Source: JAFDZV01 sp966128725
GTDB lineage: Bacteria > Bacteroidota > Ignavibacteria > OLB7
Assembly: GCA_966128725.1 (NCBI GenBank)
Contig: CBHYLN010000004.1
Location: 30,040 to 94,039 of the forward strand
Direction of reading: 5' to 3'
DNA: 64,000 nt
The position numbers were made by a program, and so were the translations under genes. Each line of letters opens with the position of its first letter. Position 1 is the stretch's first letter. The notes beneath the pieces were generated by a model. The model was not told the DNA's origin, did no database searches, and saw only the letters and a list, made by a program, of their open reading frames with translations. Of this stretch, positions 32,911-41,820 are shown piece after piece.

Positions 32911-33102
32911 ATGGACCGGTTCAATCAACTGAAGAGCCTGGTTGAAGGTTTCGAAAAGGACTTCGAGAAGTTCTACGTGAAACATAACAAAGCCGCCGGC
33001 GTCCGTGTCCGCAAGCACATGCAGGAGCTTCGTTCGCTTGCGCAGGACATTCGCGTCGAGGTGCAGACGCTGAAGAGGGACGACGACGAAGGCGGCGAGT
33101 AG
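32911..33102 (+). CDS. Histone H1-like (Hc1-type) DNA-binding protein
   Basis: This 63-residue, strongly charged protein has the core FEKDFEKFYVKHNKAAGVRV and KHMQELRSLAQDIRVEVQ, the pattern of the short histone-H1-like proteins of Bacteroidota and Chlorobiota. They are thought to bind DNA and compact the nucleoid. Most of the chain is predicted helical; the C-terminus is acidic (DDDEGGE) instead of the Lys-rich tail of chlamydial Hc1. GGGAGA lies upstream of the ATG. Confidence 0.85.
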   Translation: MDRFNQLKSLVEGFEKDFEKFYVKHNKAAGVRVRKHMQELRSLAQDIRVEVQTLKRDDDEGGE

Positions 33103-33190
33103 AACCCATCACATATATGCCCAGCGTGTCGTGCCAACCGAGCAGGACAAGCGCGGAGCGACAACGCGGCCTATACGCGGTAGCTTCTAG

Positions 33191-33225
33191 TTTCGCATCC
33201 TTTCCGAAAGGCGGGTGTTGCGAAA
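33191..33225 (+). repeat. Nested hairpin after the histone-like gene
   Basis: TTTCGCA (33191) pairs with TGCGAAA (to 33225), and CCTTTCCGAAAGG folds inside it. There is no clear T-tract, so this may be a weak terminator or an RNA-stability element. Confidence 0.3.
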
Positions 33226-33331
33226 TCCGTGGAATACCTTCCGATCGGGCGATTGAGCGTGCATCGATTCCTTGTGATCGGCATGCTCAACCGCCCGAGT
33301 TCTTTCTGATCCCGCAATGCAGGTTCATGCC

Positions 33332-34393
33332 ATGCCGCGCACGCGCTTTGATCGGCACAATCCGCACGCATCGTTCACCGAGGGGCGCGGGATATCGGCC
33401 GCCGCCGCAATGCTGGTCCTGGCCGCGATTCTGGGCATGCAGGGCTGTGGCGCCGACAAGGAGCCACCGCGCGAACCCGGCCCGGATACGATCGCGGTAA
33501 CCAGAAGCGACGGCGGGACCTACTCCTATCAAGCCGCGCCCGGCAACAGGCTGGACACGCTGATCCGCCTTCCGCTGCCCAACGGCGACACGGCCCTGAT
33601 CGTGATGACCATGCGGAACGACAGCACCGCCCCCGCCTCCGCGCGGGCCGACAGGCTGCACGCCCTGACACGCGAGGCCGGCACGGGAGCCAATATCCCC
33701 GAAGCCGGCGGTTATGCCGAGACCTATACGGACTCGATGCAGTGGTGTACCGCCTACGACGTTCGCGACGTGACCGGCGATCGTTTCCCTGAACTGGTGC
33801 TGAGCCTGGACGCAGGAGGCAACGACGATATCGCAACGCATGGAATGGCGATATACGGCCTGCAAAAGGGTCGATTCGGACAGATCTTCCGCGCGGATCA
33901 CGGCGCACCGGCATTCATGCCGATGCCGCCGGCAGGGCAGAACGCCCTGGCAATCCACAATGAGCTGTGGCCGGCTTTTGCCTCACATGCCGAGGCCGTT
34001 TCCTATCTCGACGATATCCTGCTGTACCGAGGCGACGCGTTCGTAAGCGTTCGCACGGAGCGCACCGCGCCGTTCATGGAGCAGGCCGCAACATACCTGG
34101 AAACGTATCGCGGGCTGCGCGAGACCTACCGTGCCGACACTCTGCGCCCGGCAGGCGATTCGGTTGCGGCATCGGACACCGACTCGGCCGCCGTTGCCGA
34201 CAGCTCGGCCAATCCCGGCTCGCATCCGCTGTTCACGGCCTCGGCAATGGTGTTGATCAGCTACGGCCGCGCGGGCGAGCTTCGGTTGGCCCGCGCGTTC
34301 TGGGTTTCCGAACGCGACTATCTCCGCAAACGTATCCCCGCCGACCAGTTCACCGAGCTGCTGGGAATCTATCAGCGCCAGGTAGGGGCCTGA
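33332..34393 (+). CDS. Uncharacterised lipoprotein
   Basis: This 353-residue protein has a hydrophobic signal with lipobox (AAILGMQGCGADKE, Cys at about 39). The mature part has a block VRDVTGDRFPELVLSLDAGG resembling FG-GAP/VCBS-type Asp-rich turns, and near the C-terminus an Asp/Ser/Ala-rich linker (about residues 275-295). I do not recognise a family; a periplasmic or outer-membrane location is likely. It precedes a LytR_C gene by 40 bases. An ATG at 33317 is also possible. Confidence 0.6.
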   Translation: MPRTRFDRHNPHASFTEGRGISAAAAMLVLAAILGMQGCGADKEPPREPGPDTIAVTRSDGGTYSYQAAPGNRLDTLIRLPLPNGDTALIVMTMRNDSTAPASARADRLHALTREAGTGANIPEAGGYAETYTDSMQWCTAYDVRDVTGDRFPELVLSLDAGGNDDIATHGMAIYGLQKGRFGQIFRADHGAPAFMPMPPAGQNALAIHNELWPAFASHAEAVSYLDDILLYRGDAFVSVRTERTAPFMEQAATYLETYRGLRETYRADTLRPAGDSVAASDTDSAAVADSSANPGSHPLFTASAMVLISYGRAGELRLARAFWVSERDYLRKRIPADQFTELLGIYQRQVGA

Positions 34394-34433
34394 ACGGCTT
34401 GCCCAAAGCCCGGCAATCGCACGATCCGGTACG

Positions 34434-34949
34434 ATGAGCACACCCAAGCGCATCAAACGTCGCCCAGCCCCCGGCGGGCCGTCCGCTGGAATCAGCGCGC
34501 AGCGCCGCCAACGGCGACGCAGGCTGTATCTGGCCGGCATCGCCGTGCTGGCAATACCCGTGATGCTTCTCGGTTACGGGCTGCTGCAACACAGCGTGCT
34601 GCATCAACGCGTGGACGCAACGGTGGAACGCACGGACATGTTTGTAAAGGCCGGCGAGCATATCCAGGTGGATGTGGTGAACGCCTGCGGCGTGGACGGA
34701 ATGGCAACGCAGTTCATGGAGTTTCTGCGAGCCCGCAAGTTCGACGTACCGGAGTACAGCACATCGAAACGACGCGAACCGTTCTCGAAGGTTATCGATC
34801 GCGTTGGCGATCCCGAATCGGCCCGGAAGGTGGCGTATGCGCTTGGCATCGCCGAGAACCGGATCGAATCCGGCATCGACAGCACGCTGTATCTGCGCGC
34901 AACGGTGGTGATCGGCATGGACTATCGAACGTTGCGCCCGCTGAAGTAG
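34434..34949 (+). CDS. LytR C-terminal-domain membrane protein
   Basis: This 171-residue protein has a basic N-terminus (about 30 residues rich in Arg/Pro), one membrane helix (LYLAGIAVLAIPVMLLGYG), and a periplasmic LytR_C domain: IQVDVVNACGVDGMATQF, the FSKVIDR segment and ARKVAYALGI. The domain occurs in cell-envelope proteins; its ligand is not well established. The next gene is rsfS, and such a pair is common in this superphylum. Confidence 0.8.
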   Translation: MSTPKRIKRRPAPGGPSAGISAQRRQRRRRLYLAGIAVLAIPVMLLGYGLLQHSVLHQRVDATVERTDMFVKAGEHIQVDVVNACGVDGMATQFMEFLRARKFDVPEYSTSKRREPFSKVIDRVGDPESARKVAYALGIAENRIESGIDSTLYLRATVVIGMDYRTLRPLK

Positions 34950-34980
34950 CGAATCGCGATCCGATGGCAACACTCACGAA

Positions 34981-35376
34981 ATGGAAATGATGGCAACGAC
35001 ACGAAAGCGTATCAACGAAGGCGGCGAGGCTCTTGCACGGCAATGTGCCGAGCTGATGCTGACCAAGAAGGCGAAGGATGTGGTGATCCTCGATATCCAC
35101 GCCCTTACCGACATGGCCGATTATTTTGTGATCGGCTCGGCCGACAGCGACACGCAGTTGCGTGCCATTGCCGACGCCGTGCACGACGGTCTGGCCGAGG
35201 AAGGGGTAAAACCCTACCGCAGCGAGGGCTGGCAGGGCGGGCAGTGGATCATTCTGGACTTCGTGGAAGTAGTGGTGCACGTGTTCTACCGCGAGGCGCG
35301 GGAGTTCTACAAGATCGAACGCCTGTGGGCCGACGCGCCAATCGAACACGTTACCGACGAGCTCGACACCGAATAG
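34981..35376 (+). CDS. rsfS: Ribosome silencing factor RsfS
   Basis: RsfS binds ribosomal protein L14 on the 50S subunit and blocks subunit joining when nutrients are scarce. This 131-residue protein has the family signature: DVVILDIHALTDMADYFVIG, SADSDTQLRAIADAV, and WIILDFVEVVVHVFYREAREFY. ATG codons at 34981, 34987 and 34990 are all possible starts. Confidence 0.93.
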   Translation: MEMMATTRKRINEGGEALARQCAELMLTKKAKDVVILDIHALTDMADYFVIGSADSDTQLRAIADAVHDGLAEEGVKPYRSEGWQGGQWIILDFVEVVVHVFYREAREFYKIERLWADAPIEHVTDELDTE

Positions 35377-35439
35377 TTCTCGCGGCGACGCCGTCGCTGG
35401 ACGGCTACACTGCGCCGCCTGTACCGATCGCATTTCCCG

Positions 35440-36099
35440 ATGAAGCTCTTGCTGCTGCGGTTGCTTCGCGACGCTCTGCGGGCAATCGGTGCGCCGGAAA
35501 GTGTGCCGATTGTGCTGGAACATCCGAAGGCGCCGCACCCGGGCGACGTGGCCACGCCCGTTGCGTTCGCGCTGGCGCCCATCATGGGCCGGCAGCCGGC
35601 AGCGCTGGCGCACACCATCGCGGAAAGGCTGCGCCTGAACACGCCGGCTGACACGGGTTGCGTACCATTGGGCGACATCGGCGTCAGCAACGGCTTTGTC
35701 CACGTCACGTTCTCGCCGGACATCATCCTGCACCGGCTGAGCGAATTGATCGGCTCCGATATCCCCGCAAACGTGAGCCTGCCACCTCTGCCTCAGCTTC
35801 CCGATTCGATTCTGTTCCCGTTGGCCACCGCGCGCGGAATCCTGCGCCATGCCGATTCGCTGGGCATCGTTGCTCCCCTGGGCACATCGCTGGCTCCGCT
35901 GGTGTTGCCGCAGGAGCTTGCCGTGGCGCACGCACTGATCGACCTCGCCGAACAAGGCACATCAACCGAAACGCTGCGCGAGCTCGCCGAGGCGCTGGCG
36001 GACTTCATGCGCACATGTCGCGTGGTTGCCTGCGCTTCCCCGCTTCGCGAGGCACGCCTGCGACTGCTTGCCGCCGTGCCCATCGTGTCCGTTGTCTGA
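35440..36099 (+). CDS. Arginyl-tRNA synthetase-like protein lacking the catalytic core (N-terminal domain plus DALR domain)
   Basis: The 219 residues fall into two parts. Residues about 1-105 resemble the N-terminal additional domain of arginyl-tRNA synthetase (HPGDVATPVAFALAPIMGRQ, then VSNGFVHVTFSPDIILHRL), and about 120-219 resemble the DALR anticodon-binding domain (LATARGILRHADSLG, PQELAVAHALIDLAE, ELAEALADFMRTCRVVA, ARLRLLAAV). The roughly 350 residues of the Rossmann catalytic domain, with HIGH and KMSKS motifs, are absent, yet the frame is intact. It cannot charge tRNA; it might bind tRNA or be a remnant. A bona fide argS is not in this window. Confidence 0.6.
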   Translation: MKLLLLRLLRDALRAIGAPESVPIVLEHPKAPHPGDVATPVAFALAPIMGRQPAALAHTIAERLRLNTPADTGCVPLGDIGVSNGFVHVTFSPDIILHRLSELIGSDIPANVSLPPLPQLPDSILFPLATARGILRHADSLGIVAPLGTSLAPLVLPQELAVAHALIDLAEQGTSTETLRELAEALADFMRTCRVVACASPLREARLRLLAAVPIVSVV

Positions 36100-36250
36100 G
36101 CGCCGCGCAACGATCCGGCCGCCCGCGCAACGACGCACAACACGGCGGCACCTGCTTGAACACAATGCTCCGGGTTGGCCGCCGCGTAAAATTTCCGGCG
36201 GACGTGACAGGTGAATCGTGGATGTGTTGGATGCACGGCACGCGCGCAAA

Positions 36251-37246
36251 TCAGGCAGTGAAACGGTCACCAACCTCGAACACCCAGTGCTCGCGGGGTT
36301 GCAGCATGTGGACCTCGGCCGATAAACCACCCGTGGCAACTGTCAGCATCAGGAAGTGAAACGGCCGAAGCGTACCGCGGTGGTATTGGTCGTAATCGTA
36401 GCGGCGATCAGGGTCCACCGAAACCTCCCGCCGCGGGCCGCCGCCGCCGCCGGTGATCACGAAGCTCTTCCCGTCCTTTGCAAAACGCTCGTAGGAGTGA
36501 ACGTGCCCGGACAGGTACAGCCGGGTTTTGCGGGCCGCGAGAAACCGCGGCGCATACTTCTGCTCCACGGTGTCCACGTTCTCGGTGCCGGCCATGTCGC
36601 TGTTGGTGTACGGTGGATGGTGCGAGGCCACGATCACCGTATGCACGGCGGGATCGGCGTCAAGAGCCGAGAGTGCCAGATCGTAGCGGCTTTCCTGCCG
36701 TTCGATGGCCCGACGGTTCAGGCGGTCGAAGTTGGAGTCGAGCGTTACCAGGGCCACCCCGCCCAGCCGGGTGACCCCGTGCATGCGGTCGCGCTGGTGC
36801 GGAAACCGCGCGCAGAAATTGGCAAGCGAACGGCCGATATCCCCGCCATCGTAATCGTGGTTGCCAAGCATGCCGAGCGTTGGGATTGCCGCCTCGCGAA
36901 TCGGCGCCATGATCCGATCGAAGTACGCCCAATCCTCATCGTCGCCGCTTACAACCTGATCGCCGACAATCAGCAGCATGTCCGGCCGTTGGGCTGCAAT
37001 CGCTGCCAGCACCGCCTCACGCTCCGCATCGTTCTGCCGCCGCCCCAGGAATCGCTGCTCCAACAGCCCCGTGCGTTGTGTATCGCCCACCACCGCGATC
37101 CGTTTCGGGGCAACACCATCGTCCCAGCAGCAGGCCTCGGGTGGCGCCTCCGGCTGGCGCGAAAGCCCGCCACAGGCCGCAAGGCCACTGCCCCCGGCAA
37201 GCGCCGCCAGGCCAAGTGTTCCAAGGAATTCGCGTCGGTTGATCAT
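36251..37246 (-). CDS. Calcineurin-like metallophosphoesterase, exported
   Basis: This 331-residue protein has a Tat-type signal with a possible lipobox (NRREFLGTLGLAALAGG, then GLAAC). Its catalytic motifs are in order: VVGDTQ, IVGDQV, GNHDYDGG, ASHHPPY and SGHVHSYE, which bind a dinuclear metal centre. The natural phosphoester substrate is unknown. It is alone on the minus strand and convergent with the preceding + genes. Confidence 0.85.
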   Translation of the reverse strand: MINRREFLGTLGLAALAGGSGLAACGGLSRQPEAPPEACCWDDGVAPKRIAVVGDTQRTGLLEQRFLGRRQNDAEREAVLAAIAAQRPDMLLIVGDQVVSGDDEDWAYFDRIMAPIREAAIPTLGMLGNHDYDGGDIGRSLANFCARFPHQRDRMHGVTRLGGVALVTLDSNFDRLNRRAIERQESRYDLALSALDADPAVHTVIVASHHPPYTNSDMAGTENVDTVEQKYAPRFLAARKTRLYLSGHVHSYERFAKDGKSFVITGGGGGPRREVSVDPDRRYDYDQYHRGTLRPFHFLMLTVATGGLSAEVHMLQPREHWVFEVGDRFTA

Positions 37247-37523
37247 TGTTTCGCACGGACGGTGTTACGCGTCCTCGGTTTTATCACGGGCCTGCAACGC
37301 GGCCAGCCGCTGCCTCACCGGGCCGCGCCATCAGCGCACCGCATGCCCCGCTCGGCCCCACAATTTACCCGCCGGCGCAGTGAGCGGCAACGGCACATCT
37401 CCTTTCGGCACTGACACCGCGCCGCGCCGTTCGTGACGGCGTGGCCAGTTGGCCGGGCAAGATTGCACGGCCGTGCCGTTTGTACACGGTATCGCTTGCG
37501 CCGTATCTTTGGGGTCCAACAAC

Positions 37524-37597
37524 GCGCCCGTAGCTCAGGTGGATAGAGCAACAGCCTTCTAAGCTGTGGGTCGCTGGTTCGAGTCCAGCCGGGCGTG
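37524..37597 (+). tRNA. trnR(TCT): tRNA-Arg (anticodon TCT)
   Basis: A full cloverleaf is visible: acceptor GCGCCCG (37524-37530) with CGGGCGT (37590-37596), closing on a G-U pair; D-stem GCTC/GAGC; anticodon stem ACAGC/GCTGT with loop CTTCTAA; and T-stem GCTGG/CCAGC with TTCGAGT. The anticodon TCT at 37558-37560 reads AGA/AGG. The discriminator is G and CCA is not encoded. Confidence 0.95.
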
Positions 37598-37603
37598 CAC
37601 ATG

Positions 37604-37635
37604 TCGGCGGCCCGTCATTATCGGCGGGCCGCCGA
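37604..37635 (+). terminator. Hairpin after tRNA-Arg
   Basis: A perfect 11-bp GC-rich stem (TCGGCGGCCCG / CGGGCCGCCGA) with a 10-base loop begins seven bases after the tRNA. Only a short T-run (GTTT) follows, so it is a likely but not certain terminator or processing signal. Confidence 0.5.
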
Positions 37636-38149
37636 TCGCGTTTCAGCCGGGCAGTGCGCCGCACCATGGGCTCAATCGAATCGGCGGAGCACACTCACCC
37701 CCATCTTCAACACAGGCCAAGGTTCATCTTCCATTCCGCTCACACGCGGACCGTGGGGCAACCCGGCGCCGCGATCCGCTGGCATAACAGTGGATCGCCG
37801 GTTACAGTCCTCGGTGTACATGGTGTTCAGTGTGTTGTCCTCAATGCGCATCGCATAACACCTGGCTACACGATCTGGAACGCACCGAGAAAATCCTCGC
37901 CACGACAGGATCCACGCGAACGGCGTGTCGCGCGATGTCCAAATCCACCGCCCCAGTTCCTCTTATTGGGTGATGGCCGAATGGCCTCCCGAATCTCATC
38001 CGCTGCCAATCCCCTTTGAGCCATTTGCAATCGCTACCGACGGATGCCCGCTGGCGTTCTTCGTGCCGGAGGCATTGCCTGTTTGGTAACGTAAGGGGCC
38101 AGCAGATGCCGTGAGATCGGAACGTCACACATCATTAAAGGAAGGAATC
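37636..38149. other. Intergenic stretch without a gene
   Basis: About 500 bases between the tRNA hairpin and the secreted-protein gene. Open frames of up to 121 codons are present on the + strand, but their translations are low in recognisable structure and lack ribosome sites. I find no repeat or clear promoter. Confidence 0.4.
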
Positions 38150-38557
38150 ATGAAGACCATGCACAACACGCTCCGCGCCACCTGGGCCGCGCTAATGCTC
38201 GCGGCTGCGGTTCTGTTCGTCACGAACACCACCGATGGCGTTGCCCAACAGTGTTGCCATGTCAACATCGAGAACACATCGGCATGCGTGGCCGAGATCT
38301 GCGTCACGACCGGCGCTGGCACCATTTGCAACTTCGTTGCAGGCGGCGGCATTGGCGCAATCGGCATCCCCTGCGGTGCAAACCCACTGGTCACCGTCAC
38401 CGATGCCTGCGGCATCAAGACGGTTATTCCGCTGGGCGGCTGTATCTCCCCGGTAAGGCTTCCAGGTGGATGCTGCGTTCAGGTGTGCCTGCAGAAGAAC
38501 GCAAACAACTGCTGGACCGTACGGATTACACCGGTCGCAGGCGCGTGCAACTGCTAA
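38150..38557 (+). CDS. Small secreted cysteine-rich protein
   Basis: This 135-residue protein starts at an ATG preceded by GGAAGGA. The signal peptide (LRATWAALMLAAAVLFVTNT, ending near GVAQQ) leaves a mature part with about 13 cysteines, including paired QQCCHV and GGCCVQVC and a C-terminal GACNC. The spacing suggests several disulfides. I do not recognise the family. The gene is solitary and followed by a strong palindrome, so it has its own transcript. Confidence 0.65.
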   Translation: MKTMHNTLRATWAALMLAAAVLFVTNTTDGVAQQCCHVNIENTSACVAEICVTTGAGTICNFVAGGGIGAIGIPCGANPLVTVTDACGIKTVIPLGGCISPVRLPGGCCVQVCLQKNANNCWTVRITPVAGACNC

Positions 38558-38570
38558 ATCATCGCCCTCA

Positions 38571-38606
38571 ATGAGCTGGTTGGGAGGCGCCTCCCAACCA
38601 GCTCAT
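38571..38606 (+). terminator. Perfect 36-base palindrome after the secreted-protein gene
   Basis: ATGAGCTGGTTGGGAGGC (38571-38588) is followed immediately by its exact reverse complement (38589-38606), centre GGCGCC. In RNA this is an exceptionally stable hairpin 14 bases after the stop. There is no T-tract. Confidence 0.6.
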
Positions 38607-38804
38607 CCCAAAGCGCCTGCACCGAATATCCATCACACACCAGTCACATATCAACCTCCCCAAAACCATGTGTGGGACAGGTAATTCTCGTAGCTTCGGG
38701 CGTGTGCCGATTGCCCCAGCAATGCATCTCGCGCATGGCCGGTAGCCTGGGCCGCCGCCCGTACCGCAACACTGAACAACCCCTCCGCATCAACGCTCCA
38801 ACCG

Positions 38805-39623
38805 ATGAAGCTTCAGATTGTAGAACTGCATTACACGTCGCGGCCAGCGCTGGATGTTGCCGCCATTGCCGCGCGCGCCGCCGAGATCCTGGCGGGCGCC
38901 GTGGATGCGCCGCGGCCGTTGCCGGAGGCCCCCGGCGTGCAACTGCTGGTACACGCAGCCGCCGCAACCAACGACGACGGCACAACCACACCGGTGCAAA
39001 CCGCCCTGCTGCATCACAACTCGCCGGCGAATGTGGAGCATTATGCCAACGAGATTCAGCAATCGTGGCAGTGCCCGGATGCCGAAACCCTGTTGCGTGC
39101 TTCCACGGGCGCGGTGATCGTGGCCGAGCTGATGGCAACATCCGTTGCCCCGGCCGAACGGATGCGGCTGTTCCACGGTGTGCTGCAGGCGGTCATCGAG
39201 CTGGCCGAACCGCACGTGCTGGTGTTCCGCCACTCGCAGCAGGTGCTGGCGCCGGCCACGTATATGGAAGCCGCAGGCAGCAGCCCTGCCCAACGCCCCG
39301 GCGCGGTGAACGTGCGCTACTTCCAGCTTGGCGACACCGCCGACGAAATGGTGATGGATACACGTGGCCTGGATGCCGTGGGCCTGCCCGACCTGCAGTG
39401 CCACTTTCGCCTGCTGAAACCGGCCGAGGTGGCGCGCGTGCTGTTCAACACGGCGATCTATCTGGTGGAAAGTGGGCCGGTGATCGAAAGCGGCCACACG
39501 GTGCCCGGCATCGGCCTGAACGCCCGGATGGGCTGTCGGTTCGAGGATTCGTTGCTGGGGCCGGATCGCCCGGTGATCGATCTGGACCCAGGGCCGCCCT
39601 TCGCCGCCGGCAAGCCGATGTAG
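38805..39623 (+). CDS. DUF4261-like protein
   Basis: This 272-residue cytosolic protein resembles DUF4261 proteins: ALLHHNSPANVEHYANEIQ, then VLVFRHSQQVLAP near the middle, and DTRGLDAVGLPDLQCHF toward the end. Function is unknown. It opens a run of small accessory genes on the + strand. Confidence 0.6.
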   Translation: MKLQIVELHYTSRPALDVAAIAARAAEILAGAVDAPRPLPEAPGVQLLVHAAAATNDDGTTTPVQTALLHHNSPANVEHYANEIQQSWQCPDAETLLRASTGAVIVAELMATSVAPAERMRLFHGVLQAVIELAEPHVLVFRHSQQVLAPATYMEAAGSSPAQRPGAVNVRYFQLGDTADEMVMDTRGLDAVGLPDLQCHFRLLKPAEVARVLFNTAIYLVESGPVIESGHTVPGIGLNARMGCRFEDSLLGPDRPVIDLDPGPPFAAGKPM

Positions 39624-39674
39624 CGCGCTGTTGCGGGCCACAACCGTACTTCACAGGACATCCCCGACACATTG

Positions 39675-40265
39675 ATGAGCCAGCCACCCGAAAATTCGGT
39701 GCAGCCGGAAACGCCTGCGGAATGGCGCGCGTGGTTGCAGACGCATCATTCCACAAGCCCTGGCATCTGGTTGATTATTCACAAGAAGGCCTCCGGCAAA
39801 CAACGGCTCGATTACGGCGAAGCGGTAGAGGAAGCCCTGGCGTTCGGGTGGATCGACAGCAAGCCGCGCACACTCGACAACCAGCGATCGATGCGGTGGT
39901 TTACGCCACGCAAGGCAGGCTCCGGTTGGTCGCGGCTGAACAAGCAGCGCATCGAGCGCCTGATCGCCGACGGTCGGATGGCGCCGCCCGGGCTGGCCAG
40001 GATCGAGGCGGCAAGGATGGATGGCTCGTGGGAAGCGCTGGATGCAATTGAAGCCATGGTGATCCCCGAGGACCTGGCTCGTGCGTTTGCGGCCAACCCG
40101 CTCGCTTGCGACAACTTCAACGCTTTCCCGCGCACTGCGAAACGTGTGATACTGGAATGGATTTCCAACGCCAGGCGACCGGAGACGCGCGCGAAACGAG
40201 TGGCCGAAGCCGTGGAGAAAGCGGCACGGAACATCCGCGCGAACGAGTGGCGACCAACGAAGTAG
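39675..40265 (+). CDS. YdeI/OmpD-associated family protein
   Basis: This 196-residue protein has the YdeI/OmpD-associated pattern: PAEWRAWLQTHHSTSPGIWL, GEAVEEALAFGWIDSK and RWFTPRKAGSGWSRLNKQRI, plus a C-terminal part ETRAKRVAEAVEKAARNI. Relatives have been linked to bacteriocin or peptide resistance, but the molecular role is unclear. The ATG at 39675 is taken over a TTG three bases earlier. Confidence 0.85.
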   Translation: MSQPPENSVQPETPAEWRAWLQTHHSTSPGIWLIIHKKASGKQRLDYGEAVEEALAFGWIDSKPRTLDNQRSMRWFTPRKAGSGWSRLNKQRIERLIADGRMAPPGLARIEAARMDGSWEALDAIEAMVIPEDLARAFAANPLACDNFNAFPRTAKRVILEWISNARRPETRAKRVAEAVEKAARNIRANEWRPTK

Positions 40266-40479
40266 CCGGCAGATCCGCGTCCGCAACGCAACGTTGATGC
40301 CTGGGCCACGATAACGACGCGCGCATAGTGGCCCCCGATGTTCGATGATTCACGATGGCGCGTACATCGCCCGGCAAACCGTACACAGTAACGGGCGGCG
40401 CAAGCCGACGCCATCTGGCAGGGTTGACGCACACGGCATAACACGTAAACACAATACATACAGGAAGGAACACGCCGAC

Positions 40480-40848
40480 ATGGCTATCGATCGCAAGGCG
40501 CTGAAACAGGAATACAAGGAAATGAAGCACCCGATGGGTGTGTACTGCGTGCGCAACACGGTGAGCGGCAAGGTGCTAGTTGGGATCAGCACCAACGTAA
40601 CCGCGATGCTCAACCGCCACAAGGCGCAGCTTGGAATGGGCGGGCACCCGATCACCGCACTGCAGCAGGATTGGAAAAGCCTGGGCGCCGAGGCTTTTGC
40701 CTTCGAGGTGCTTGATACGATCGAGCCGCGCGATACTCCGGGCTACGACCCCGCGGACGATCTCCGTGTGTTGGAAACGCTCTGGCTGGATCGCCTTACT
40801 CCATACGGTGATCGCGGATACAACGAGCCACCAAAGGGCACGGCGTAG
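40480..40848 (+). CDS. GIY-YIG nuclease family protein
   Basis: This 122-residue protein has the GIY-YIG core MGVYCVRNTVSGKVLVGIST (Tyr at the first position, Gly-Ile-Ser at the second), the catalytic Arg-containing NRHKAQLGMGGH, and the conserved C-terminal LRVLETLWLDRLTPYGDRGY. It belongs to a solitary family with no DNA-binding tail, whose substrate is unknown. AGGAAGGA lies 8-15 bases upstream of the ATG. Confidence 0.8.
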   Translation: MAIDRKALKQEYKEMKHPMGVYCVRNTVSGKVLVGISTNVTAMLNRHKAQLGMGGHPITALQQDWKSLGAEAFAFEVLDTIEPRDTPGYDPADDLRVLETLWLDRLTPYGDRGYNEPPKGTA

Positions 40849-40898
40849 GCGCGCCGAATCCTTGGCCCGCACGCCCGCCATCAACGTGGGCGTGCAGC

Positions 40899-41360
40899 AT
40901 GGCAATGCACATCAACACGAACAACCTTACGAGAATGGATATCAACAATCCGGTTGTGAAGCTCTGCGCCGAAGGGATGCAGGCCGAAACGGAAGGGAAC
41001 CGCGACCTGGCGCGCGATCTGTTCCAGCAGGCCTGGGATGCCCGCACCAACGATTACGACGCATGTGTTGCCGCGCACTATCTGGCGCGCCATCAACCGA
41101 CACCGGAGCAGACGCTGCACTGGAACCAGTGTTCGTTGGAACATGCGGACCGTATTGAGGATGGCAGCGTTGCCGGATTCTTTGCATCGCTGCATCTGAA
41201 TGTAGGGCACTCGTACGAGGAGCTGGGCGATCGCGATGCCGCGCGCAGGCACTACGATCTGGCGCTGGCGAGCCTTGAGGACGTTGAACCCGGGCCATAT
41301 GCCGCCATGGTGTGCCGAGGTGTGGAGAACGCAATGCAGCGCATCCACCAGACAATCTGA
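40899..41360 (+). CDS. TPR-like helical protein
   Basis: This 153-residue protein is mainly helical, with TPR-like units such as EGNRDLARDLFQQAWDARTN and HLNVGHSYEELGDRDAARRH. Database labels calling relatives rRNA adenine methyltransferase seem unjustified, as no methyltransferase motif is present. The alternative start is the ATG at 40935. Confidence 0.6.
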   Translation: MAMHINTNNLTRMDINNPVVKLCAEGMQAETEGNRDLARDLFQQAWDARTNDYDACVAAHYLARHQPTPEQTLHWNQCSLEHADRIEDGSVAGFFASLHLNVGHSYEELGDRDAARRHYDLALASLEDVEPGPYAAMVCRGVENAMQRIHQTI

Positions 41361-41429
41361 GCTGCCGCCATCGAAACATGCAGCGCCCGCCTGCGTACAC
41401 GGGCGCTGCATAATCGTTTGGAGGACATC

Positions 41430-41786
41430 ATGAATAACACACCGCTGTATGTATCTGCTGGAACCACACGCAGCATCTGGCAGACGTACACGATCTTCTC
41501 GGATCATCTGGAACTGGCCACACATCTTGGCACCATCAATATTCCATTCGATGCGATCGAGGAAGCGCGCGTTGACGATTCGGACGTAAAGGGGCTGCTG
41601 CACGGCAACCTGAAGCTGAGGAACTTCCGGCCGGCGTTGAAGATCGATTGGGCGAACCTGACCGAACACGTCGTGCTGGACAAGTCAACCGGCACGATGC
41701 ACCGCATATTGTTCACGCCCGAGAATCCGCGGGCCTTTGTGGATGCATTAAACCAGGCGATGGCCGCATGGCGCGCGCGCACCTAG
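41430..41786 (+). CDS. Small protein of unknown function, possibly PH-like
   Basis: This 118-residue protein starts at an ATG preceded by a perfect GGAGG (41420-41424). The chain is beta-rich (YTIFSDHLELATHLGTINIP, then LKLRNFRPALKIDWANLTEH) and ends in a helix PRAFVDALNQAMAAWRA, the order seen in PH-like domains. I cannot assign a function. Confidence 0.6.
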   Translation: MNNTPLYVSAGTTRSIWQTYTIFSDHLELATHLGTINIPFDAIEEARVDDSDVKGLLHGNLKLRNFRPALKIDWANLTEHVVLDKSTGTMHRILFTPENPRAFVDALNQAMAAWRART

Positions 41787-41820
41787 CGGCCTGTTGAAAT
41801 GCCTATATGCTACAGGCCCT

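Noticed and set aside
40899..41360. Annotation of this protein as an rRNA adenine methyltransferase
   Set aside because: The sequence has only TPR-like helices; no SAM-binding GxGxG or NPPY motif is present.
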